Assembly (NCBI GenBank): GCA_903873715.1 | Contig: CAIQPS010000005.1 | Coordinates: forward strand, 1-61,143 | DNA length: 61,143 nucleotides | Source: an uncultured Actinomycetes bacterium | GTDB taxonomy: Bacteria > Actinomycetota > Thermoleophilia > RBG-16-64-13 | Direction of reading: 5' to 3' | Part shown: positions 6,825-14,967 of the stretch, in pieces | Layout: every line of letters starts with the position of its first letter | Position numbering within the stretch: position 1 is the stretch's first letter | Position numbers and translations under genes: made by a program | Notes under the pieces: generated by a model | What the model saw: the letters and a program-made list of their open reading frames with translations, nothing else | What the model was told of the DNA's origin: nothing | Database searches by the model: none

Positions 6825-9139
6825 CGCTCGAGGCGCATCCGGTGGCAGTAGGCGGCGAGCACCTCGTACGTGCCGGCGCCCGTCCGCCGGTAGTGCACCC
6901 AGTAGGTGAAGACGGGCTTCACGAGCGATGCCAGACGGCTGCCGTCCTCGGGGTCGTGGAAGAAGTCCCCCCCGTTCTCAGCCGTCCAGATGGCTTCCTG
7001 GATCTCGTCCGACCGTATGAGCTTCTCCTCCATGGCGTACTGCACGTCCTCGGGGATCTCCAGGCGGACGTGGTCCCACTCGTGCCGGGCCGGCTCGAAC
7101 TCGGCGCCCCGCAGGCGCTTCATCAGTTCCTTCTTGACGTGCCGCTGGTTGCCGCGCTTCTGGTCGAGCGTGGGCACGAGCATGTCCGTTTCGAGACCGA
7201 GGGCGACGTCCAGGATGTGGGCGCACTCCTTGCCTTTCCAGGCGAACACGTCGCGGCAGTTGGCGCAGTACACGAGGTACGGCTGCTCGCCCGCTTCGGT
7301 CCGGTGCGTCACGATCTCCTCGAACAGAGCCGGGTTCGCCACCCGGATGTGGCCGCCGTGGCCGCAGCACCGGTTCTTCTCGGGCAACTCGGTGAGCGAC
7401 ACCCCCGCGCTCCGCGCAAGATCGCGCACGGCGTCTTCCATCCCCGTATCGTCCCGGGCGTTGCAGGGGTCGAACACTGAAGCTTGGGTGAAGGGTGAGG
7501 CAAACATCGGCCCCGCCGCGGCTCCGCCGCCCGCCGCCGCACCCGCACCGGTGCTCTCCGCCAGCATCTGATAGACCGACACCCGGGGGATCTCCGGCAG
7601 GAACGACCCCAGCACCATGGAGCAGGTGGCGCAGGCGAACACCAGGGTCGGCTTGCCCAGCCCCTCCCACTCCCGGCGCGTGGCGGCCATGTGGGCGTCC
7701 ACGCGGACGTCGTCGCCGGCCCAGTACGCAGGCGAACCGCAGCAACTGAGGATGACGCCCAGGTCGTGGGTCGCCGACAGCGCCTCGTACGTGCGCAGCA
7801 CGTGTTCCGGCTTGCCTGCCCCGAGCTGGCAGCCCGGGTAGAACGCGTACTCGCAGGTGGTCTTCCCGGGCGCCGCCGACGCGAACGCGCCCTCGGTGGT
7901 GGCGAATTCCATCTCCCGGAGCCAGAAATCGTGCAGCGCGCCCGGGGCAACGCCGGCGCTCACGCGGGCCGCCCGCGAGAGGCGCAGCAGCCCACCCACG
8001 TCGACGTCCTCGGGGCACACGGCGGCGCAGTGGCCGCACAGGTTGCACGAGTAGGCCTCCCGCGTGAGCGTACGCGAGGCGAACGGGCTCACGGCGAGGT
8101 CGGAATGGGCCTCGACGGCCAGCTTCTTCGGGTCCTTCTTGTACCGGCGCAGCAGTTCGCAGCCGGCGATGCAGGCGTCGCAGTCACATTGCATGCAGCG
8201 GGCCGCCTCGGCCTGGGCCTCCTCGGCGGTGAAGCCGTCGGGGCCGGTCGCAGCCACGCGGGGCGCCCGCACCACCCCGTCGTGGGTGAGATAGCGGGCG
8301 CAGGCCTCTTTCTGGTAGTCGCCGGCCGCACGGCCGACCTTGCCGGTCTGCAGCAGGTGCTCGATGCTCTTGGACGCCTCGACCCCCTCGGCGATAGCCT
8401 CCACCACGGTGGAACCGGTCAGCCGCCCCGCCATGAAAACGCGGGCGTCGCGGGTGCCGAAGGTGCCGCAATCCCAGCCGTCCAACAGCCCGAAGGACTC
8501 ACCCCCGGCGCCGGTGGCGACGAACACGGCGGTGAAACCGGCGAGTTCCTCCAGCGACGCGACCGCCGCGCCGAACCGGAACTCCACCTCCACGGCGGCG
8601 AACTGCCTGGCGATGTCCGCGTCGAAGTCCGCGAAGCGCGGGTCGGAGCGGAGACTCCCACCCCATCCCGGCTGCGGGTCGAACACCCTCACCTGGTAGC
8701 GCTTCTGCGCCAGGTTGAGCGCGCAGGCCAGCCCGGCCGTCCCGGCGCCCACCACCGCCACGGTCTGCTCCTTGGGCGGGATGACGTAGCGCTCGGCCTT
8801 CTGCTCCTTGACGTTGCGGAGCACCGCGGCTTCGATCTCGCGCAGGGCGATGGGTTCGTCGCCGAGGGCCGCTCGCTGGCAGCGCTCCTCGCAAGGAGAC
8901 TCGCACAGCGCAGCGACTATCACCGGGAACACCACCGAGTTGCGCAGCTGTTTGTACGCGGAGGTCCATTTCCCCTTGGACGCCTTGTCCAGGAAGGAAC
9001 GGATCTCCAGGCGGAACGGACAGGCCGTGGAGCACGAGGCCGGGTCGCCGCGGAAGCAGCGTTCGGTGAAAGCCGTGAAGTCCTCCGGCTTGAGGGAACG
9101 CACGTCCCGGGCGCCGCCCTGTGGCGCGGCCCTATCCAA
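6821..9139 (-). CDS. Flavo-iron-sulfur oxidoreductase: GltD-like FAD domain fused to HdrD-like CCG domains
   Basis: A 772-residue fusion. Residues 28-87 are a GltD-type cysteine module (CFRGDPASCSTAC, CESPCEERC). An FAD Rossmann motif GAGTAG is at 131-136. Cysteines at 315-327 and C365-x2-C368-x2-C371-x3-C375 can hold FeS clusters. Two CCG domains follow (PGCQLG/SCCGS and DPCNARDD/RCCGHGG), as in heterodisulfide reductase D. Only about 22 residues lie between VFVATG (205-210) and ARVFMAG (232-238), where GltD-type proteins carry the NAD(P)H domain, so that domain appears absent. The TTG start is weak; a GTG at 9103 is an alternative. It follows the Mop gene by 6 bases and probably takes its electrons. 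Confidence 0.82.
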   Translation of the reverse strand: MDRAAPQGGARDVRSLKPEDFTAFTERCFRGDPASCSTACPFRLEIRSFLDKASKGKWTSAYKQLRNSVVFPVIVAALCESPCEERCQRAALGDEPIALREIEAAVLRNVKEQKAERYVIPPKEQTVAVVGAGTAGLACALNLAQKRYQVRVFDPQPGWGGSLRSDPRFADFDADIARQFAAVEVEFRFGAAVASLEELAGFTAVFVATGAGGESFGLLDGWDCGTFGTRDARVFMAGRLTGSTVVEAIAEGVEASKSIEHLLQTGKVGRAAGDYQKEACARYLTHDGVVRAPRVAATGPDGFTAEEAQAEAARCMQCDCDACIAGCELLRRYKKDPKKLAVEAHSDLAVSPFASRTLTREAYSCNLCGHCAAVCPEDVDVGGLLRLSRAARVSAGVAPGALHDFWLREMEFATTEGAFASAAPGKTTCEYAFYPGCQLGAGKPEHVLRTYEALSATHDLGVILSCCGSPAYWAGDDVRVDAHMAATRREWEGLGKPTLVFACATCSMVLGSFLPEIPRVSVYQMLAESTGAGAAAGGGAAAGPMFASPFTQASVFDPCNARDDTGMEDAVRDLARSAGVSLTELPEKNRCCGHGGHIRVANPALFEEIVTHRTEAGEQPYLVYCANCRDVFAWKGKECAHILDVALGLETDMLVPTLDQKRGNQRHVKKELMKRLRGAEFEPARHEWDHVRLEIPEDVQYAMEEKLIRSDEIQEAIWTAENGGDFFHDPEDGSRLASLVKPVFTYWVHYRRTGAGTYEVLAAYCHRMRLER

Positions 9140-9145
9140 CGGCTT

Positions 9146-11971
9146 CTAGACCGGGTTGGCTTTGATCCATTCCAGCTCTTCCTCGAAGTCCGAACCCAGG
9201 AAGTACTTGGGCGGGGTGAGGTCCTCGCCCCGCTGTTTGGCTTCCCACCCGGCCTTGACCTTGTCCGGGGTGGCCGGAAGAGCATACACGCGCACGCCGC
9301 AGGCGTTGTTGATGGCGTTGATGACGGCCATGTGGTTGCAGCTCTGGAAGACCTCGGCGCAGCCGGACGACCCGTGGGGGCCGAGCGGGCGCGGAGTCTC
9401 CTGGAACACCAGCGTCATGTCGTCCGGTATGGCGTCGATCTGCGGGATGCCGCAGCCGATCATGCTGCCGTGCTTGTCCTGCGCGTCGTAGTTCTCCGAC
9501 AACGCGAAGCCGATGGAGTGGGACAGGCCGCCGTAGGCCTGGCCTTCCACCGACAGCATGTTGCCGATGGTGCCCACGTCGCCGATCCACGCGAACCGCA
9601 GGGTCTGGGTCTTGCCGGTCTTGACATCCACTTCGACCAGGGCCAGGTTGATCCCGTACATGAACGCCGGCACGCGGTTGCCATGGCCGGTGTTGGGGTC
9701 GAGTCCCGGGTCGAGGCCCATGTTGAACTGGTCGTGATGGCCGATGTACTTGGTGGGGATACCTTCCGCGACCATCTCGGCGTGGGTGCGCCAGGTGCCG
9801 TCGGGCTTGCGCATGGCGTCCATGAGCTTGTTGGCGGCGTCGATGGTGGCGAGGCCGGCCACGTAGTGCGAGCGGCTGGCGGCCGCCAGGCCCGTGTCGG
9901 GGCAGGTCTTGCTGTCGTTCATCACGAGCTTGACCTGGTCGGCCTTGATGCCCAGCGGTTCCAGCGCCTTGACGGTGTGGGTGAGCGTCCCGATGTCCCC
10001 GCCCTGGCCCAGGTCCTCCCAGGTGTTGTAGTGGGTGATGGTGCCGTCGGCGTTCAGTTCCAGCGCCACCTCGGCGACGTCGAACATCCCGATGGTCACG
10101 ATGAACCCGCCCATGCTCATGCCCACGCCGGTGTGTCTACCGGCGGCGCGGCCAGCTTCGGCCTCGGCCTTGTAGGCGTCGTAGATGGGCTTGGCCTTCT
10201 CGAGCAGCCCCGGGTAGAGGTAGTCGAGATACGGGCGGCTGTTGATGGTGAGGTCGCCCTCGCGCGCCGCGTTCTTATAGCGGAACTCCCACGGGTCGAT
10301 GCCGGCCTTCTCTGCGGCCATGTCGATGAGCGCCTCGGTGGTGGTCGAGATCTGCGGCACGCCGAAGCCCCGGTACGAGGTGTTGAAGTTGTGGTTGGAC
10401 GAACCGCCGCGGCCCAACGCCTTGAAGTTGGGGACGTTGTAGCCGTGGAAGCCGAGCGAGGTGAGGTTCAGGAAGATCGGCACGAAGCCGTAGGCGCCGT
10501 GGTCCAAGGCCACGTCGTACTCCGCCGCCACGATCTTGCCCTCGTCGTCGCAGGCGATGCGGCCGTTCGAGAAGGTGGCCATGCGCTTGCCGGTGACGTG
10601 GTTGAACTCGTCGTAGCTCATGGTGAGGGTGCAGGGCACGTTGAAGTTCTGCACGGCGGTGATGACCAGCGCGAAGGTGTTCGGGCAGACCGAATAGCCG
10701 AACGCGGCGCCCGAGGTGTTCAGCACCATCCGCAGGTTGTCGCGCTCGATGCCGCAGGCCACGGACAGGGCGTCGCGGGCCTCACCGAAGTTGTGCGACT
10801 TGCACTGCAGGGTGAGCATCCCGTCGGTGCCCCAGTAGCCCTGGAGGGTGTCCGGCTCGATGGTGAGATGCGGCTCGTGCTGAGAGTAGAAGCTGCCCTC
10901 GGCGGTGAACGGGGCGTCGTCGAACAGGTCCGCGGTGTCCTCGCCCTTGAAGACCGGCTGCTCCATGTACCAGTTGGGTATGCCGGGGTGGATCTCGACG
11001 GCGTCGGGCATGACCGCCTCGGGATACGTCAGGTAGGTGGGCAGCACTTCGAGGTTCTGCTTGACGGCCGCGGCCGCTTCGCGGGCATGCTCGCGGGTGT
11101 CGGCGGCCACCACGGCCACCACGTCCCCGCGCCGGCAGATCTTCTTGTCGGCTATCACCGGGAACTGGCGGATGCCCGTGCCCCGCTGCCGCGGGATGGG
11201 GCCCTGCATGGGCAGGCTGTTGCTGCCCTTGACGTCCTTGCCGGTGATGACCCCGATGACGCCGGGCATCTTCTCGGCTTCGGACGTGTCGATGCTGATG
11301 ATGTTGGCGTGGTGCGCCCCGGCCATGACGACGGCCAGGTGGGCGGTGCCGGGCGGCATCTGCAGCGCGACGTCGTCGCCGTAGTCGGCCAGGCCGGTGA
11401 CCTTGGCGAGCGCGGTCGGCCGCGGCCTGCGGGAGCCGTATATCTCGGTCTCGCCCTCGAAGTCGTAGGTGATGTCGGCCATGGTCTTCTCGCCGCGCAC
11501 GACCTCCGCGGCAGCCATGACGGCGTCCACGAGGGGCTTGTAGCCGGTGCAGCGGCAGATGTTGTGGTGCGACTTGAACCAGGCACGCACGTCCTCACGG
11601 CTCGGCGACTGGTTCTGCAGCAGCAGTCCGTAGGCCGAGACTATGAAGCCGGGCGAGCAGAAGCCGCACTGGGCGCCACCATAGGTGATCCAGGCCTGCT
11701 GCAGCGGATGCAGGTGCTGCGGCGTGCCGATGCCCTCGATGGTGGTGATCTCGCTGTACTCGGGCACCCGCTTCAGCTTCTTGGTGCACGCCCGGACCAC
11801 TTCACCGTTGAGAAGGACGGAGCAGGCGCCGCAGACGCCCGTGCCGCACCCGACTTTGACGCCGGTGAGGCCCATGCGCCGGAGCACCTCGGCCAGAGTG
11901 TCTGTCTCGGGGTCGCACGTGACGAACCTGTCCACCCCGTTGATGTTCAAGCTCAGACGTTCGAGCTTCAT
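9146..11971 (-). CDS. mop: Mop-type molybdenum aldehyde oxidoreductase (xanthine oxidase family)
   Basis: A 941-residue single-chain enzyme oxidising aldehydes to carboxylic acids, closely resembling Desulfovibrio gigas Mop over its whole length. Two [2Fe-2S] clusters are bound by C42, C47, C50, C62 and by C102, C105, C139, C141. The long molybdopterin-cytosine-dinucleotide domains follow. The catalytic glutamate is kept in GPHGSSGCAE (about residue 873), where Mop has Glu869. There is no FAD domain, so electrons must leave to another protein; the flavo-FeS gene 6 bases downstream is the natural acceptor. It is the first gene of the six-gene operon. The C-terminus is about 30 residues longer than in the D. 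gigas enzyme. Confidence 0.95.
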   Translation of the reverse strand: MKLERLSLNINGVDRFVTCDPETDTLAEVLRRMGLTGVKVGCGTGVCGACSVLLNGEVVRACTKKLKRVPEYSEITTIEGIGTPQHLHPLQQAWITYGGAQCGFCSPGFIVSAYGLLLQNQSPSREDVRAWFKSHHNICRCTGYKPLVDAVMAAAEVVRGEKTMADITYDFEGETEIYGSRRPRPTALAKVTGLADYGDDVALQMPPGTAHLAVVMAGAHHANIISIDTSEAEKMPGVIGVITGKDVKGSNSLPMQGPIPRQRGTGIRQFPVIADKKICRRGDVVAVVAADTREHAREAAAAVKQNLEVLPTYLTYPEAVMPDAVEIHPGIPNWYMEQPVFKGEDTADLFDDAPFTAEGSFYSQHEPHLTIEPDTLQGYWGTDGMLTLQCKSHNFGEARDALSVACGIERDNLRMVLNTSGAAFGYSVCPNTFALVITAVQNFNVPCTLTMSYDEFNHVTGKRMATFSNGRIACDDEGKIVAAEYDVALDHGAYGFVPIFLNLTSLGFHGYNVPNFKALGRGGSSNHNFNTSYRGFGVPQISTTTEALIDMAAEKAGIDPWEFRYKNAAREGDLTINSRPYLDYLYPGLLEKAKPIYDAYKAEAEAGRAAGRHTGVGMSMGGFIVTIGMFDVAEVALELNADGTITHYNTWEDLGQGGDIGTLTHTVKALEPLGIKADQVKLVMNDSKTCPDTGLAAASRSHYVAGLATIDAANKLMDAMRKPDGTWRTHAEMVAEGIPTKYIGHHDQFNMGLDPGLDPNTGHGNRVPAFMYGINLALVEVDVKTGKTQTLRFAWIGDVGTIGNMLSVEGQAYGGLSHSIGFALSENYDAQDKHGSMIGCGIPQIDAIPDDMTLVFQETPRPLGPHGSSGCAEVFQSCNHMAVINAINNACGVRVYALPATPDKVKAGWEAKQRGEDLTPPKYFLGSDFEEELEWIKANPV

Positions 11972-12024
11972 GTGCCTGCCTTTCTCTCTCTGACCGACCC
12001 CGAGGGTCCCCCTTCGTGGTTGCC

Positions 12025-12063
12025 AGTATAACGCCCGGGCTTCGTTTGTGAGCGACCGCTCAC
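12025..12063 (-). promoter_or_regulatory. Promoter and palindromic operator of the mop operon
   Basis: A minus-strand -10 box TATACT (12030-12025) lies about 55 bases before the mop ATG. At the -35 position there is no TTGACA; instead GTGAGCG-AC-CGCTCAC (12048-12063) forms a perfect 7-bp inverted repeat. The arrangement suits an activator, or a repressor that blocks RNA polymerase. No regulator gene for it is next door. Confidence 0.45.
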
Positions 12064-12103
12064 CAGCCCAGTCGTTCCGAAAAACACCCCTCCGGCCAAG
12101 AGA

Positions 12104-12127
12104 AAGACCCCGCCGGGGCGGGGTCTT
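12104..12127 (-). terminator. Rho-independent terminator after the 4-hydroxybutyrate operon
   Basis: AAGACCCCGCC and GGCGGGGTCTT form a perfect 11-bp stem, followed on the minus strand by TCTTTCTCTT-like sequence. It lies 55 bases after the stop of the alcohol dehydrogenase gene and before the mop promoter, separating the two operons. Confidence 0.8.
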
Positions 12128-12182
12128 GGTAAAGCTGTATGTGGCGCTCGCGGCGAGCGCCCGGTCGGCCGGCTGGCGCCCC

Positions 12183-13343
12183 CTACGGCCGCACCGCCAT
12201 GTTGCGGTACACCCGCTCCATGTCCTCCCGGGTGAACTTCCGCGGGTTGTTGTTCCACAGGCGCCCCTGGGTCATGGCGCCCTCCACCAAGCCGGGGATG
12301 GCCGACTCCGGGATGTCCACGTCGCTGAGGTACTGCGGCACGTCCAGATCGGCGGCCAGTTGGCGCAGCGCCGCCAGGGTCTTGCGGGCGCCCTCGCCGT
12401 CGGAGAGGCCGTCCATGTTCTCGCCCATGGCCTCGCCTATCTCCTTGAACCACTTCTGGCAGGCCAGCATGTTGAGCTCCATGGCCCAGGGCAGCACCAT
12501 CGTGTTGGCGATGCCGTGAGCGATGTGGAACATACCGCCGATGGGGTACGACAGCGCGTGCACCGCGCCCACGCCCGCGTTACCGAAGGCGATGCCGCCC
12601 ATCATGGAGCCGATGGCCATGTTCTCGCGCGCCCACATGTTGCCGCCGTCGTAGACCGCGGTGCGGATGCTCTTGCTGATGAGTCTGATCCCCTCGAGGG
12701 CCAGCGAGTCGGTGTGCATGGTGGCGTTCACCGAGATGTAGGCCTCGATGTTGTGGATGAGGGCGTCCATGCCGGAGGCCGCCGTCACTCCGGGCGGGCA
12801 GCTCACGGTGAGGTTCGGGTCGATGAGGGCGATGTTGGGCATGAGGAACGGGCTGACGACGCCCTGCTTCACGTTCAGCTTCTCGTTGGCGAAGATGGCG
12901 ATGGCCGTACATTCCGACCCGGTGCCGGCCGTGGTCGGCACGGCGATGATGGGCAGGCCCTTGCGGGGGACCTTGTCCACGCCCACGTAGTCGTAGATCG
13001 TGGCGCCGCTGTTGACCAGCACCGCGACCGCTTTGGCCACGTCTATGGGCGACCCGCCGCCGAAGCCAACGACGATGTCGTAGCCTTCCTTCTCGGCGAG
13101 GGTCACGATCTCCTGGACACTGTCCATGGGAGGCTCGGGCACCGAATGGTCGAAGGTGCCCACCTCGAGGCCGGCCTCCTTCAAGACCCGCTCCATCAGC
13201 GGGAGCATCCCCGCGCCGCACACTCCCTTGTCCGTGATGATGAGGGCCTTGGTGCCTCCCAGCTTCCGGGCCTCCTCACCGAGATGGTCTATCGACCCGA
13301 TGCCGGTGATGAGCGTTTTCGGCTGGCGGTGGATGCGGATCAT
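12183..13343 (-). CDS. Iron-containing alcohol dehydrogenase, probable 4-hydroxybutyrate dehydrogenase
   Basis: A 386-residue group III (Fe-type) alcohol dehydrogenase. GGGSPIDVAK is the NAD(P)-binding motif, and GMDALIHNIEAY, AVHALSYPIG and HIAHGIAN supply the metal-binding Asp and His residues. On its own the family could act on many alcohols. Its place as the last gene after a 4-hydroxybutyrate CoA-transferase and 4-hydroxybutyryl-CoA dehydratase matches AbfH/4HbD of clostridial 4-aminobutyrate fermentation, which interconverts succinate semialdehyde and 4-hydroxybutyrate. A 27-base gap separates it from the CoA-transferase gene and a strong terminator follows. Confidence 0.85.
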   Translation of the reverse strand: MIRIHRQPKTLITGIGSIDHLGEEARKLGGTKALIITDKGVCGAGMLPLMERVLKEAGLEVGTFDHSVPEPPMDSVQEIVTLAEKEGYDIVVGFGGGSPIDVAKAVAVLVNSGATIYDYVGVDKVPRKGLPIIAVPTTAGTGSECTAIAIFANEKLNVKQGVVSPFLMPNIALIDPNLTVSCPPGVTAASGMDALIHNIEAYISVNATMHTDSLALEGIRLISKSIRTAVYDGGNMWARENMAIGSMMGGIAFGNAGVGAVHALSYPIGGMFHIAHGIANTMVLPWAMELNMLACQKWFKEIGEAMGENMDGLSDGEGARKTLAALRQLAADLDVPQYLSDVDIPESAIPGLVEGAMTQGRLWNNNPRKFTREDMERVYRNMAVRP

Positions 13344-13370
13344 GGTCTCTGCCCCTTCTGGTGGATACGT

Positions 13371-14693
13371 CTAGAACGCCACACGGCCGGCACCGTAGAG
13401 CCGGGCCGCTTCTTCCTTGATCTGTTCGCGGAAATCCGGATGGGCGATGTCGATGAGCGCCCGCGCCCGCTCCCGCAGGTTCTTGCCGCGCAGATGCGCG
13501 ACCCCGAACTCGGTGACCACGTAGTCGACGTCGGCCCGCATGGTGGTGACGGCGGCCCCGGCGGCCAGGCACGGCGCGATGCGGGAGACGGTGCCGTTCT
13601 TGGCCGTCGCCGACAGCGCGATGATGGCCTTGCCGCCCTTGCTGCGAGCGGCCCCACGCATGAAGTCAACCTGCCCGCCGATGCCTGAGTACTGGAGCGG
13701 CCCGATGGTGTCGGCCGCCACCTGACCCTGCAGGTCGATCTCCAGGGCCGAGTTGATGGCCACCACGTCGTCGTTCTGGCCGATCACATACGGATCGTTC
13801 ACATAACTGGCCGGGAACATGTTCACGAGCGGGTTGTCGTCCACGAAGTCGTAGAGCCGCCGCGTGCCCATGAGGAAGTTGGCCACCATCTTGCCGGGGT
13901 GCACGGTCTTGTGCTGGTTCGTTATGACGCCCTGCTCGTACAGGGTCACCACGCCGTCGCTGAACATCTCGCTGTGGATGCCCAGTTCGTTCTTCTCGTG
14001 CAGGAAGAGCAGCACCGCGTCGGGGATGGCCCCGATGCCGAGTTGCAGGCAGGCGCCGTCCGCCACCAGTCCGGCTATGTTCCGCCCGATGGCCTCCTCG
14101 ACGGGGCCGATCGCCGGCGGCGCCAGTTCCACGAGCGGAATGTCGGCCTCCACGACGTGGTCGATCTTGGAGACGTGGATGAACGAGTCCCCGTGGGTCC
14201 GCGGCATATGCCGGTTCACCTGGGCGACGACGATCTTGGACGCGAGAGCAGCCGGCTTGGTGTAGTCGACGGAGATGCCGAACGAGCAGAGGCCGTGCTT
14301 GTCCGGAGGCGACACCTGGATCAACGCGACGTCCGGCGGGAGATAGCCCTCGGAGAACAGCTTGGCCAGCTGATGGAAGAACACCGGCACGTAGTCGCCA
14401 CGGCCGCTGTTGACCGCCTCCCGGGCGGAGGCGCCCACGAACAGCGAGTTGTGGAAGAACGACTCGGCGTACTCGGGCCGGCAGTACGCGCTCTTGGCCA
14501 TGGCCACCATGTGGCTGATCTCCACGTCCCGCAGGTCGCCGGCGCGGGCCACGAGCGCGTCCACGAGCGCCAGCGGCTCGCCGCACGCATGCCCGATGAC
14601 AACCCTGTCGCTCGATTTGACGCAGGCCAGCGCCTCGGCGGCGGTGGTCCGCTTGCGGTCGTACTCGCTCTTCCAATCCATGTGTGTCGTCAC
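13371..14693 (-). CDS. abfT: 4-hydroxybutyrate CoA-transferase
   Basis: A 440-residue member of the acetyl-CoA hydrolase/transferase family. It moves CoA from acetyl-CoA or a similar donor to 4-hydroxybutyrate. Glu242 in GIHSEMFSDG is the residue that forms the glutamyl-CoA thioester, equivalent to Glu238 of Clostridium aminobutyricum AbfT, and the length matches that family. GQNDDVVAINSALEIDLQGQ and GIGGQVDFMRGA are typical of the C-terminal half. The ATG at 14693 overlaps the end of the small CGGC gene by 4 bases. Lying between the dehydratase and the dehydrogenase, it supplies the dehydratase substrate. Confidence 0.9.
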   Translation of the reverse strand: MTTHMDWKSEYDRKRTTAAEALACVKSSDRVVIGHACGEPLALVDALVARAGDLRDVEISHMVAMAKSAYCRPEYAESFFHNSLFVGASAREAVNSGRGDYVPVFFHQLAKLFSEGYLPPDVALIQVSPPDKHGLCSFGISVDYTKPAALASKIVVAQVNRHMPRTHGDSFIHVSKIDHVVEADIPLVELAPPAIGPVEEAIGRNIAGLVADGACLQLGIGAIPDAVLLFLHEKNELGIHSEMFSDGVVTLYEQGVITNQHKTVHPGKMVANFLMGTRRLYDFVDDNPLVNMFPASYVNDPYVIGQNDDVVAINSALEIDLQGQVAADTIGPLQYSGIGGQVDFMRGAARSKGGKAIIALSATAKNGTVSRIAPCLAAGAAVTTMRADVDYVVTEFGVAHLRGKNLRERARALIDIAHPDFREQIKEEAARLYGAGRVAF

Positions 14694-14965
14694 TCCTCGA
14701 GTCTTCTGGCGATGGCGGCCGGGATGTCCGCGGGCGCCGTCGGGACGCCGTCCACGAGACGTCCGGCCACGATGATCCCCGCCGTCTCGTCCACCAGCTG
14801 GTGGTCGGAGGCGCAGGCCCGGGCGCAGCCGCTAAGCAGCACCGTCTTGTCGCCGCCCGCCGGTTCTATCTCGCGCGCGATGGCTCCCCGATCGATCTCC
14901 GGGTTGCAGCCGCCGCAGTAGACTACGTCCACCGGGCGGGGGTCGGTCGTGTCAGCCGGCGTCAC
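14690..14965 (-). CDS. Small Cys-rich CGGC-motif protein of the 4-hydroxybutyrate operon
   Basis: A 91-residue protein. It has VVYCGGCNPEIDRG (Cys17 and Cys20) and a second pair in LSGCARACASDH, spaced well for binding a metal or FeS cluster or forming a disulfide. No signal peptide or membrane segment. It starts with GTG two bases after the dehydratase stop and overlaps the CoA-transferase start by 4 bases, so it is made together with both. I do not recognise a characterised family. A role in assembling or reducing the dehydratase [4Fe-4S]/FAD site is a guess from position. Confidence 0.7.
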   Translation of the reverse strand: MTPADTTDPRPVDVVYCGGCNPEIDRGAIAREIEPAGGDKTVLLSGCARACASDHQLVDETAGIIVAGRLVDGVPTAPADIPAAIARRLEE

Positions 14966-14967
14966 GG

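Noticed and set aside
7691-12031. A plus-strand open frame of over 1,400 codons opposite the mop and flavo-FeS genes
   Set aside because: It is antisense to two clear genes with full catalytic motifs. Its translation is Gly/Val/Arg/His-rich with no recognisable domain, typical of the third-position bias of high-GC DNA.
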